A DNA stretch of 64,000 nucleotides from contig ML986616.1 in assembly GCA_010094045.1 (NCBI GenBank), positions 124,001 to 188,000 on the forward strand. The letters run 5' to 3'. How positions within the stretch are numbered: position 1 is the first letter of the stretch; each line of letters begins with the position of its first letter. The notes beneath the pieces were generated by a model. The model worked only from the letters and a program-made list of their open reading frames with translations, was not told where the DNA came from and made no database searches. This document shows, piece by piece, positions 11,193 to 21,998 of this stretch. The position numbers were made by a program, and so were the translations under genes. This DNA comes from Lojkania enalia. Lineage: Eukaryota; Ascomycota; Dothideomycetes; Pleosporales.

Positions 11193-13689
11193 TCACGAAA
11201 TCTGAAAAGTAACAGCCGGTCGTGCGATAAACCCATTCAGGGAGTCGAAGCTATCCATGAACCCGTGCACATAACACTCACCAACAAGCTTGTAAACACA
11301 GTCTCGTGTTTCGACTTTCATAGAACACTCCTCGTCCTTTCTAAGCAAAAATGGAGTAGGTGATCCATAAAAGATGGCGACAACATCTCCAATCTTACTC
11401 TCTGGTGGAGTTAAGCACATGTATCCGTCCTCGGTAATACCGAATCGACGGCCATCTCCTACTGGTATGATAGCTGCCATATATTCGTGGAGATGGCCCC
11501 GCTCTTTTAAAGTCTTTGGCCACATATCCTGTACCTCTGGAGTTGCAAAAACGTGTTCATGCCAGCTATTCGTGTTCATTATTGGTGCTTCAAGCCGAGC
11601 CTTGCATATTTCTCGATAGAGGTTATGAATTTCCTCCAGATATTGTGGTGCTGGTCTCTTGGTATCCGTACGGTCGGCAATGATAGATCGCCAAAATACT
11701 TCCTGTCGGCCCTGATGTGTATATGGATAAGGATCAGGGCATTTATTTGAGAGCTTGGCGGCATCTTCGTACCATTTGCTTCGTAGGATGGACCGTTCAC
11801 GCATTGTTCTGACTTGACCGTCTATCGAGAAATAGGTGACTGCTGACATCTGCGCAACGAGTTTATCGAGAACAAATCCTTTGACTAATAATTGAAGTTT
11901 AGCCATATTGAAGCTGATCTCCGGTTGAAGATGAGTTGCGGTTGACTGGCCTGTGATTGAGAGACCATTTGAAAAAGGATTACATAATGAAAACGCGTGG
12001 ATGGGACGTGCCTAGTACACAACCTAAGAGGAAATTCTAACTGTTTGCGGCCTATGCCGGCGTATGCTAATATCACAAATGGCTGTAGCGGCATTTTCAG
12101 GGCTACTACGGAAGCGAAGAGAAAAATTTCAAAGTCTTTCTTTGAGTAATCCACAAGCTCTGAGGCAAAGGCGAGTCAAGCAGACCAGAGAGACCAAAAA
12201 TACGATCTTTTGCTTCCGTTGCATGGAATCGAGTGTAGTAAGCCATGTACAGTCCAAGATGTGTATTGTTGAATTTCTTCGAATGTTGTCTCTCTTGCCG
12301 GATAACACTCATGACCAGCGCTCCGGATAGACTTTCTACGGATTCAGCTCTAAATATAGAGTCAGACATATTTTGAGTATGACTGGTCAGGACAATTCGC
12401 CGGCGAGGATGGATCTAGCTGGCAAGAGCTTCTGCGAACACTTCCTATGGGATGTACTGGTTTCCGTGGTATATTTGCGTCTTTTCTCCAAGGGCAACCT
12501 CCTGAACACACCAGATCCGGGTAAAATAGGGATTCTCAAAGAGATTGACCATCGCTTTCCATCCCATCCGTCCAGTCTCATGTTCTAAAATGCTCCGAAA
12601 TTCTTCTTCCTCCGCTTCGAACTGATAATTAGTCACGAAGAGTCGCAAAACCATAGTGGACGCCATCCCGGAGTCAAAGCGATCTCCAGGCCATACAATG
12701 ACTTGGGTCGCCTTGGTATAGATTTGCCCCATCAGTGGAATTTGGCCTGCCTTTTCGGATGTATTCTTCTGATCGATACAGACGGCGTCAAGCCAAACTA
12801 GGCGTTCAGTATACAAAGAGCTTCGCGCGTGTAACAGCTCCCATGCAGATTGTGGTATTTCCATGGTTTCATCATCAATAAAAATTCTGCGAAACTTGAT
12901 ATCAGCGCCGTCAGAGCCAAATTTCCATCGGTAGGAAAGAGCTTCACATTGAGACGCGTTCTCTGGTCGTGCGATCTCAATCGAGCAACGAAGGTGTCCC
13001 CAGAAAAGATGTTGTTTCTGAATACGAAGCAACCGTATCTGGCCTTTGGAAGAATCAATTTTCTCGTATTTGTATCGCTCACTGGCGTTTGTTTGTTTTC
13101 TTTATATGTATTGTCCACCCAGTCGAAATCCCCATGGAATGCAATACCACTTTACAGCGCTGATATAATCGACCATGTCCATAATCACGCGGAAACAAAA
13201 ACTTCCCCTCCGAATCCAATGGTCCCAGAAAGAATATATAACTCTATTGTATATACCTCGGATTCCAGCTGGACAGTATCGGATGAATAGTAGAGGGAGG
13301 TGTAGCATCACGATACACCCAATGATTGAGAGAAGTAGCTTGAAGCCAAATACTAGCCACATCCATCCAGGGCCCGAGATAAAATATGCTAGAAAGAAGC
13401 AGATCATCTCGAGTTTTAAGCTTTTCCATTTCGATATGCGGTCGTCAAGCAGTGGGTTCGGGCCGTCGCTCGCCATATAGGTACCTCCAATCTTAGATAG
13501 CCAGTATGCTCCCGAGAAAGCGACGTTAAATTGGCGGTGCATTCCCAGGTAGAGAAGACACATTGCTTTGAAGATACCAAACATGATGGGCCTGAAAACT
13601 TCGTACATTGTGGACCAGCCGAAGCCGGTCATTGGGAGAGAGCGAAAGTCTAGTGGAGGTATTTTACAGCCGATGAAGGATTTATCTAG
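11193..13689 (-). pseudogene. Decayed HET-domain gene with an N-terminal membrane region
   Basis: A HET gene of the CEALSYRW type spread over several frames. Order: an N-terminal stretch with two or three hydrophobic segments (13632-13180), then IDSSKGQIRLLRIQ, the HET core (CEALSYRW, LVWLDAVCIDQ, NPYFTRIWCVQEVAL), HATEAKDRIFGLSGL, DYSKKDFEIF, YAGIGRK, and the C-terminal part with VGECYVHGFMDS. Lesions on the coding strand: TAA at 13102-13104 (could sit in an intron), TAG at 12445-12447, 12415-12417, 12024-12026 and 12012-12014, and frame changes near 12155 and 12040. The TAGs at 12445, 12024 and 12012 stand where this family usually has Trp. An intron of about 80 bp around 12375-12456 could hide two of the stops, but not the two at 12012-12026 or the frame changes. 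I judge it non-functional. Confidence 0.8.
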
Positions 13690-15107
13690 CTGTGGATGTC
13701 AGAACACAAAGTATCGGACCTATGCTTAGCAAATTACGTTGCAACGTTCTTTCTTCCTCGAATTTGCTTCGTGAGGCTGTGCTTAAAGGTATTTAGTTAT
13801 GGAAAGATGAATGTGACAAAAACATTGATACCTTTTGGGCGCAATTCATTCTCTCCTATTAGTCGTATTATGGCTCGATTTTGGCTTCAGCCACCTCGCT
13901 TGCTGCTTCAGCTTGGGCGTCCAATGAAGTTAGGCTGATAGCCGTAATTTTCAGTTCCCTCAGCTTCAGATGTGCATACATGACAATTGAGCGCATTTTG
14001 TGCGCAAAGAATGGAAGGCGTTAAGTATAAGTTAAGAATTCAAAAATGAGTACTAATAATCTAAAAAGCTTCATTAGAAATGAATACAGTAAACGAATAG
14101 CTGGGTATATAATATTAATGAAACACCTGACCTTTTAATTCATCTAGTCCTGGTAGTATCAAACCCACCAGGGCTGTCAGGTGGCACTGCGCGTGTGAAA
14201 GGAGCAAAGAGTTGGGAATCTTCGATAATTCCTTCCGTTTATCCTGAAGCGCCCTTTACCCATATCCGGCTAGAATTTCACATTCAAACTCTAATCCCGA
14301 GGTCGCTGCTCTAATCATTCATCAAGCCCTCTCAATCAAAGGCATATGATTAGGACTTTACCTATCCCGGTGAGATTTTTGCACATAGAATTGTCACAAT
14401 ATTGGCGGTGCCCCTGTCATGCGACCTCCATCCTGTCCGGTGAAGCCGTCATAACACCCTGCAAAAGCGAACAGTTTGACATGAAACACTGGAGTTTCGT
14501 CTAACGACTCTTCCTCCGAACAACAGTTTTAGTTGGAAAATCTGGCCTGAGACTTCTCACGCGATGTCTAGCGTGTGAGAGAAAAAGACGCAACAGAGCG
14601 CTCTCCAAGTTGACAATGGTATTTATAGTGGCACTAGTAACCACCCGGCTGTATCTATGGAGAATAGGAATCTGCAAGATTCAAACTTGTCAACTACTTA
14701 GATTAGGCTAGGACCTTAACAATGCTCTTTGGCTTCCTTGCCACGCCGATGGAGTCTCGTAAAATATGGGTAGAGTCAATCTGCTCATATTCTGATTGAC
14801 CCTAGACTAGGAATCCTAAAAAATCGAGGTACTTGTCTCACTATTCTGAAGAGCAAGCCATTTCTGGAAACCCTTGTTATCCCGAACTATACTCTAAGAC
14901 CGGCTTATTATATTCGTTTCTAGATAAACGAGGATTGTCGTCACAGAGACGACTTCCTTCCCTAGATTCGTTCGACTTGTTTACATCAAGAAAGATGGGA
15001 ATATCCTTCTTAGAAGAGAGCTGTCATTTCCCATGCAACAGAGGAACTGGTTGTCTTCGTCAAAAAGTAGAACTAAAGAGAGGATGTAGGCTGCCATGCT
15101 TAAACAT
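13690..15107. other. Intergenic
   Basis: About 1.4 kb, AT-rich around 14000-14150. A first exon of the decayed HET gene may lie here but I could not identify one. The ORF at 14833-15111 (plus) has no motif. Confidence 0.5.
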
Positions 15108-16103
15108 CTAGCACCCTGGGTGTGCTTGACGATATTTGTAGCTCGTCCCCAAGGCAACCACATGAAGCGTAGTCCCAATCACTGCACAGATATGGTGCAA
15201 CTGGTGTGAGTGACCCCAAACATCAAAAGTCCCCGGGCTGAGTCTTTCGGGTAATCTCCCTACAAACATTGTTACACCAAGACACAGAATTAAACCCTCC
15301 GAGAGATACCACTGAGCACCAATTTCTCTACATGCCTTGGCCCAGCCCAGCTTTCCAATACCGTGGAAAATTGGAAGCATCGCAGTCAGCGCAAGTAGGA
15401 CAAATACACTCCCTCGCAAATTCCTCATTTTACTTCCACCGCCTCCAGTATCGAAAAGCACAATAGCAGCAGCTAGAGCTGTGCATGAGTTGAGCCCCCA
15501 GTAGACTCGTTGTATCATAGGGTTGCAGAAGAATGCATAATAGGTTGCAGAGGTTCCCCCCCCAAGTGCAAGTAGACAGATGCCAAAAATATCTAGCCTA
15601 CCCCAGAAATGATGGACGTTGTATGAGTGGCTTCTTAAGGTGTGGAAAGTGGTACTGAGCCCAAAGCAAGCAGCCCCGGCGGTGATTGAGATTCCGAAAG
15701 CAAACTTGTCGCCAACGCTGAGGCCGAGAGATTTCGAAATAGCGTAAATATACAGCGTGATGCCGGTCGTTACGAAAGCTGCAGTGCCGATTAGGTGTGT
15801 CCAAATATTCATTGTCTCCATATGTAGGCAACGCCAAAGCCGAAACGATCGTTTATAGGAGTAGGTGGGCATAGGGTGTCCTCCTACTATGCAGTCGTTG
15901 TCCCTTAGCCATCCAGGGATTTCATCTTTTGTTGCAATTGTCGGCCAATACGAGTCCTCGTCCGGCTTTTGTAAGATGGGCGAGGAACTTGCTACGGAAG
16001 GATCTGTAGTTGTTGATGTCGGAGAAAGTGTTGCGTCCTTAGCCATCTTTGCGGTCTCCAGTGTTTGCGATTTCAACACCGGCGTGGTAGCGCGGGAGGC
16101 CAT
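15108..16103 (-). CDS. PAQR-family (adiponectin receptor / hemolysin III-like, Izh-type) membrane protein
   Basis: Single exon, 331 aa. After a Ser/Thr-rich cytosolic N-terminus it has the PAQR entry motif around residues 90-105 (LHMETMNIWTHLIG) and seven hydrophobic segments. It has the three metal-site signatures: S-x3-FH-x4-HS at 150-160, the Asp of GRLDIFGI at about 171, and HSHQLHH near the C-terminus. These His and Asp residues bind zinc in PAQR structures, so the core is complete. Fungal members (yeast Izh proteins) affect zinc and sterol homeostasis; hydrolase activity is proposed for the fold. The exact role here is not visible. It is intact, lying between two decayed loci. Confidence 0.9.
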   Translation of the reverse strand: MASRATTPVLKSQTLETAKMAKDATLSPTSTTTDPSVASSSPILQKPDEDSYWPTIATKDEIPGWLRDNDCIVGGHPMPTYSYKRSFRLWRCLHMETMNIWTHLIGTAAFVTTGITLYIYAISKSLGLSVGDKFAFGISITAGAACFGLSTTFHTLRSHSYNVHHFWGRLDIFGICLLALGGGTSATYYAFFCNPMIQRVYWGLNSCTALAAAIVLFDTGGGGSKMRNLRGSVFVLLALTAMLPIFHGIGKLGWAKACREIGAQWYLSEGLILCLGVTMFVGRLPERLSPGTFDVWGHSHQLHHICAVIGTTLHVVALGTSYKYRQAHPGC

Positions 16104-16640
16104 CGGTCTTTGAAAGCTGGAATGTCATGCAAGCGTTACGATGACGATACTAGGTAGCAAGCATGAATCTCGCGGGATTGAAAGCCTAGTTTCACAGAGC
16201 TTGGCGCGTTGGTGGTCACGTTTTGGAGTGCGGCGCCTGTTTCTGGGTGATCATTGGCCCGTTGTCATTTGACTACTGGTGGGTTGCTACGCAGACTAAA
16301 CCCAAGCGTTTGATATACGGAGCGTTCGAAACAAATACAATATCCGCGATCTGCAGGGATGCGGCACGGTCTATATTGCGAGAGCGCCGCGAGCGACAAC
16401 TTGTCGATCATTGCGTGATGTCTGTTGCAATTAGCGACAAGGCTTGCTTATGAAGTTACCCATTGAATACTACTAATGCATTAGCCAACGATAGAAGGCC
16501 TTCTTACATTTGAGATATTTACACTACTGGCCGCTTCTGAGTTTCAACAACCATGAATTGCCGTCGAGAAATTTGGCCTGGTCTGTCTTCCAAAAACCTT
16601 AGGGCCGTTCGACTTTGCTGCCGTGGACGACTTCTCGAAC
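16104..16640. other. Intergenic between the PAQR gene and the decayed membrane gene
   Basis: About 540 bp, the divergent upstream region of the PAQR gene. I see no gene. The 5' end of the decayed gene downstream may begin here but cannot be placed. Confidence 0.5.
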
Positions 16641-17949
16641 AGTGAGGGCCCAGCAATCTTTCGATAGGCGTCTGCGCCTAAACCTAGAGGCAAAATAGTC
16701 ATATGGTCCTCTTTTGCGACTATTTTTCTTTGCACTTTGACAGCTGTCTACCTCAACATACCTCATCCCCATGACACCAAGCTTAAATATTTCTCTAAGA
16801 GACGAAATGAATGATCTAGGCTATTTTTGGGCCCATGATCGTCCTAACGATCGCGATGGGTCAGTATGCACCAGCTCGACGATCCGTAAAGCCTGGACCA
16901 CAATGAGACTGTTCGCCACAGATTCTTCGCAGATATGGGCGGAACACTACTTTAGCCGAGAGATAGTATGTCGTTCCTCATCAATAGTCGAGAATTGGCG
17001 TATCTTGTGGAGAAACGCTCCGTCCCGTTCCGTTCCCCAGTATTACGGCCAAGGAAATATGGGATAAATCGAAGGCAGACGCTTGCTAAGACGGTAACCT
17101 TAAAACAAGCGAATTAGCTTGTCATCCAGCGACTCGGGCACGCTGCGCTTTGCCTTCCTACCACAACACCTGAGCTATCCACTGGCGTTATTGTACTCTG
17201 CATGTTTGGAATATCATTTGTTGGCTGCGGAAACCAACTGATATGCAAAAAGGGATCGTAATAAGCAGTGAGGCAACCACAGCCCAGTTCTTAATCGAAG
17301 CTGGTGAAGCTGCTGCAACACCATACTGGCACAAACTCCTAGAACTTTTTTTACAAAGGAATCTTTCACCTGCAGCTATGATGTAACGTGCTTTTTCAAT
17401 CTTCGCTGTGATAACCGCGAACGGCCAATACGACAATTCCCTAGCGACCGCTTACCAGATATTGGTGCATGGAAAATGTTCATTCTATTTTGTATGACTT
17501 CTGCATAGGTAGCAACGAACCTGATTCCATGGAACTTTTCATTCCCAACACGGGCTGAGTTACTGCTGTGGCACGTTTCGGCTTCCATATTCACCGGAGT
17601 AATTGGATTCTTCTGGGATTTCGAAACCATCGCCGCCCGTCAGCGGTTTGGAAGATGGGATAAGTATCTTATTTGGCTAAGTTTGAAGAAGCCTCCGCCA
17701 AGTTCGACGAGCGACGAAGACGTCAGCCCAAAACGGCAGGATACCATCAACCGTCTCGATGCTTTCGAGCAAGAGCAGAAAAGGGCAAAACCAATTTTGG
17801 CGTGGGAAATTGGGTTGTTGCTTCCAATTGTCTTATTATACGTAGTGGCAAGAGCGTATATGGTCGTTGAAGTTTTTGTTAGCTTGAGGGAAGTACCGAC
17901 AGGTGTGTACAGAACATTCGAGGTAACAGAGCTACTTCCACATTGGTGA
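16641..17949 (+). pseudogene. Decayed fungal multi-pass membrane protein gene
   Basis: Remnant of a common uncharacterised fungal family of multi-TM proteins, recognisable piece by piece across three frames: KPRGKIVIW then TIFLCTLTAVYLNIP (16683-16770), MIVLTIAMGQYAPARRSVK (16836-16892), RHRFFADMGG (16919-16948), ELAYLVEKRSVPF (16994-17032), EIWDKSKAD, then ELSTGVIVLCMFG, RKPTDMQKG, and from 17509 an open C-terminal part with IPWNFSFPTRAE, two hydrophobic segments and FVSLREVPTGVY. Stops: TAG at 16665, 16953, 17115 and 17506, with TAA at 16887 in one frame. Frame changes lie near 17040, 17085 and 17225. The TAGs at 16665, 17115 and 17506 appear where Trp is expected. The final ORF alone (17509-17949) is not a complete gene. 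Confidence 0.72.
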
Positions 17950-19028
17950 AACTTAGTTCTAGAATTAGCACATTGAATTTAAGCTATTAGAGCGATAAGC
18001 GTACAACATTACTACTTGAATATTAGGTCTTCGATACTCATATTAATATACTTCATAATCAGTGAGCTTCTGATATATTCCTACTTCCCCAGTTCTAGAT
18101 ATCGCTCTTGCTGTTAGATGCGTACAAATGTGCTTTAATATGCGGAAAATTGGTAGAACTCTTGGATGCTGTGCTTCAGTATTTAACTCTTGAGGGAGCG
18201 AAGCATCTCATTTCGGATGATCTTATACTGGTAGTAAGTTCAATTTTCCGAGACATAACAAATTGGGTATACAGTACCTAGTAATCAAGGCAGACTATCG
18301 ATTGAAGGGCCATTGATTTATTAATAGTTAAGGATGATATTTCGATTTTGCTCCTGAGCAAACAGAGCCTGATTATTCAGAATATGTGCTTGTTGGTTTT
18401 GCATTACTAAAGGTCGTACTAAGGATCCGCCCCTCCGAGGCTGATCTTCAAGAGAATCTCTACTATCTTATCTTCTTTAGTCTCATACTACTTTCTTAGC
18501 AAATATTTAATTCACAGTCTCATGCATACTAGATCTTCTCGGCAATCTTCCGAGCTAGTGGTTAATGAGATAATTTGGGGGGTGATTTGGGTCGCTAGCG
18601 GTTCTACTTGTGCAATTCTGAAACAGGAGTAGTGGACCTAGGTTAGATTCCCCGTTCGGCACCTTTCCCGCTGAGTGCGAACTGGCAAATCCATGATTTC
18701 TGGTCGATGGCTATCAGCATTGAAGGCAAGTCATATTTACAACCAAAACTAAGAAGCGAGGCCCAAGGACTCCTAGCGCTACAATGGTTGCCTATTCCGG
18801 GGGCCAGGGAACTAAGTTGCCGATCAAAAAATGGTGGCTGAAGCTGAGCCTTCATAATGCGCCTTTTTTGTATCTCGCTACATGCGTAGTCCCCATTGGA
18901 CGCCATGAGAAGCTCAGCCACAACAACCCGGCCCCCTTTCATTCTTGAGATAACTTCTTATATCGACTTTCAGCTTTGTAGCCTTTCCCAACTACTTTCT
19001 ATTAATTCTATTAAATTTTTCCCTACTA
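17950..19028. other. Intergenic, AT-rich
   Basis: About 1.1 kb, strongly AT-rich from 17950 to 18560. A motif-free ORF lies at 18643-18942 (minus). I see no RNA gene I can support. Confidence 0.5.
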
Positions 19029-20367
19029 ATGACTCCGTATTCCGAACAAGGAAAACCTCTATCTTTGATCCCTAGAAGACTGAGGAGTAACGTTGGTACC
19101 ATTAATAGAATGAGCACATCGGACGATGACATGAAATTAGAGTCCCTGATTCTACGAGCTGAAAAGAGCGCTCCGGGAACAGTAGCCGTGGATTGGATTT
19201 TAAAGGTGCTAGGACTTGTGTCCGCGATCATTTTCGGCGTATACGCACCGATTAGTTATAGTCTTGCTAAAGTAGGGACTAAGAGCAATGATGAGGCGCA
19301 AAAGCAATTGTTGGAAGAAATTAAGAGGCTGTCATCTGTTCAGAAAGCATTAATGGAGGAAATTGTGCACATACGACAACGCTTCGAAGACTTTGGGGAT
19401 CTAAAGGCGTACGAGTTGTGCCAGAGAAGACATGTAAGCTTGAACCTGGGTGTGAGAATTAGATTTCCTGACCCTGATGTAGGATAGTACGGTATGCGCC
19501 GGAGTATTCGGAGAAAATATCCTCCAAAAGCTGATGCTGAATCTTGTGCGGCAAACCCCAACCGTGGCGCTCCCACAGCCGCCATCTTCAAGAGACGCAC
19601 AACCGACTACTCAAGAGGTACTGCGATCGGACGTAGATGCTGGACTCAAAGTGCAGTCCTCGACAATGGACCCTGTGCCCACTCCAAATGAGAGCCCTTC
19701 GACTAAACCGCCTTTGACCGAATCATCTGCAATTTCTGGTTCATTCTCGCGAATATCAAATTATGTTTCGGTTGCCTCGACTATAGGTGTAAAACAGCCT
19801 GCTCCGTCCGAACCACCTACATCTACGTTTTTAACGGACGTTATTGGCTACACAAGCATACATGGCCCGGTCTCTCTTTGGAGATGTCCATCAAATTATG
19901 CCTACATAAGTCGAAGCAACTATAAGAGCGAGTGGTATTGTATTTCACGGAGTCCAGACTTTGACCCGACAACGAGTGCGCAGTCTTCAAAGCCAACCAC
20001 CTCAGAGTCACCATTCTCTCCATCCCTAATCAGGACATTAACTGGGGATTCCACGGGATACGACCAAAATATTGCCTTTGGACGATATTCTCTGAAATCT
20101 CGTCTGCCGAGTTCTGATCATTCGTTTTCTCATGTGCATTCATGGCCTTCGTGGATAGGCGGCGACTGGGTGCCTACAAGGACTGGGGCTTCTGCAACAA
20201 CAACTGGCCCTGTCATGACACTTCCTGCTTGTGAAATGCATATAGGTGCCCCTCTTCTCAGTTTATCTTCAGTCGTAACAGGATTCCTCGTCTCATTGTG
20301 TATATATGTGTGGATGCGGATATCTACGAAGAGTATTATAAGGTCTAGGAGAAATGTTTCAAAGTAA
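19029..20367 (+). CDS. Two-TM coiled-coil protein, family member A
   Basis: Exons 19029..19433 and 19483..20367, with a 49-bp phase-0 GTAAGC-TAG intron; 429 aa from the first ATG or 402 aa from the ATG at 19110. Order: a short N-terminus; TM1 with DWILKVLGLVSAIIFGVYAP followed by ISY (about residues 55-78); a charged stretch of about 50 residues rich in Glu/Lys/Gln with heptad-like hydrophobics; LKAYELC; an 8-residue gap to Cys across the intron; a long Ser/Thr/Pro-rich region with a few extra Cys (LWRCPSNY, SEWYCIS); and a C-terminal TM (SLSSVVTGFLVSLCIYVWM) with a basic tail. The tail suggests a cytosolic C-terminus, so the middle would face outward or into a lumen. I recognise no named domain. 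Members B and C share the motifs, which supports this model. Confidence 0.75.
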
Positions 20368-21497
20368 TGTAAGGTAACCACTATGTATGCCCTTGTTTGG
20401 TTGGTTGGATTAGGTAACTGTTGCTTTTTGCTATGCTAAATGGTTGGGGAATGCTTAGAAAATAGATGAAGAACTTGTTTTGTCACGTGTTTCTACTATC
20501 CTATTATAGCTAGCCCATTTTTTCAGGCCTATATAGTCTCGCGACTGCCAGCCTCTGGCCAGGTAGGCCACTTACCCTCCTTCAATACATCAATATTTGC
20601 CTCAGCAATTAATGCTGCCTGATACGCGACATGTTTCCGTGACGCCTAATCGTATCACCTGCAAGGCCATTCAAACAAACCTCACAAATCCAAGGTATAA
20701 TAGAGTGTACGCAGTCAGCCATTCGCTCAATATGCCATACCCCTATCAAGCATGTCTTCATTGGGGCCATCGGGTGCTTGGCTATGTTTTCACTATATAT
20801 CACTATCCTCTCTCAATCGCCTTCTACGAATTTGTCGATGATTGGTGATGATAGGAGGACGGGGCAATCACTATCTCGTTTAGAATCTAGCCCATTTATA
20901 GCCCTAGACTAGAGCCTAAAGATTCTAGGGACGATTCTCACCGTCATATTTAGGCTCTAGGCGCCGATTAGCTCCGTTGTTACCTTGAAAAGCGGAGCTA
21001 GCATGGACAAGGCTCAAAATTAGCTCTATGGATCAGTGAAATTGTTTACGCAAAAGATGAAATCATTTGAAGAAAGCCTGATGACACTGCCGAGGTAGGA
21101 TCTAAGGAGGTGTACAAAATGAGCTGGGTGTGTCTATTCTGTTAAGCAGCCTTCAATATCATTCGGAATTGAAGACGAAATATTTCATGTTGTAACGGAA
21201 CTATATCTACTGTCCAAAATTGCTCAGAAACGTACAAACGGTATTATTTCCAATTTTACTAGAAGCAAAGCCTATATATATACCACTGGGCATTTTAACG
21301 TATGTGCTGACATTATATACTACTGATCTCACCTTCAAAGTTGAAACGACCCTAGGATCTGTGGTGCTTTCAATATTTAGTTCCTTGCTTCAGTTTTGTA
21401 GTACTTCAGCTACTATATGGCTTGCTTAAGTCTTACACTATGATTATTTTGATAATAATACTTCCCTGTTCACTCGCACACCTTCCCTTTCTTCGTT
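20368..21497. other. Intergenic with a short structured stretch
   Basis: About 1.1 kb without a supported gene. It holds two neighbouring inverted repeats at 20909-21000, listed separately. The small ORFs here have no motifs. Confidence 0.5.
20909..21000. repeat. Two adjacent inverted repeats
   Basis: CTAGAGCCTAAA (20909-20920) has its exact reverse complement at 20949-20960 (28-base spacer). TAGCTCCG (20969-20976) has its exact reverse complement at 20993-21000 (16-base spacer). Either could form a hairpin. They could be the remains of a small inverted-repeat element or chance structure. Confidence 0.5.
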
Positions 21498-21998
21498 CTA
21501 ATTTGATGGTGCCTTCTCCCCATTTTCAACCTCTTTATCCAACACGAAAATATCCCCGTACCCATCTTTGATAACCTCATTATCCACAATCAAAACAGCG
21601 AAAAACTTAGCGTTTACATCACCCGCGTTCTCGCTCCTTTGATGATGACATCCCGGCGCTTCATACCAAAACTCTCCCGAAGTGTATACGATAGGATTAT
21701 TGTTATTCATCTGGTTAAGCGTAGAACCTTCGATAGGGATGGCCACAACGGCTGCTCCGCCATGGCGATGTGAAGGTGTTGCGCCGTTGGGTGGAACGTC
21801 AATGAACCCAACTATGATTGTTTTTCCTGGGAGGTTGGATGGATTGTACGTTTTTACTATTTTGAAATCTTCGCGGGGTTTTCTAGGACCGGGTTAGGTA
21901 ACCTGGGGAGGATGTATTTGGACTGAGGGATGTAGAGACCCTTCGATTTGCCACACACCGTCGACTTTTATGACGTTGGGAGATACAAATTCAGGCAT
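21498..21998 (-). pseudogene. Cupin-domain gene with one in-frame stop
   Basis: One frame of 167 codons from ATG 21998 to the stop at 21498, open except for a TAA at 21896-21894 (codon 35). The body is a single cupin barrel: FIDVPPNGATPSHRHGG (metal-site His pair), PIEGSTLNQM, SGEFWYEAPGCHHQRSENAG and AKFFAVLIVD. This matches the common small fungal cupin_2 proteins of about 150-165 aa, whose function is usually unknown. The bases between CAG and CTAG around the stop could only be a 20-base intron, too short for a fungal one. The simplest reading is a nonsense change, for example CAA to TAA. The rest shows no decay, so the loss would be recent, or the base is an error. Confidence 0.7.

Noticed and set aside
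12375..12456. An intron that would remove two TAGs from the HET relic
   Set aside because: Possible by phase, but it would delete the conserved IPxEVFAEALA-like segment, has a weak donor (GTACAT), and leaves the other stops and frame changes unexplained.
17683..17949. Stand-alone 88-aa membrane protein gene
   Set aside because: It is the C-terminal end of the longer decayed gene; the same frame is open and homologous in kind further upstream.
18555..18663. tRNA-like or SINE-like signals (TAGTGGTTAATGAG and GGTTAGATTCC)
   Set aside because: The two boxes are about 86 bases apart and no T-stem or acceptor stem can be formed around them.
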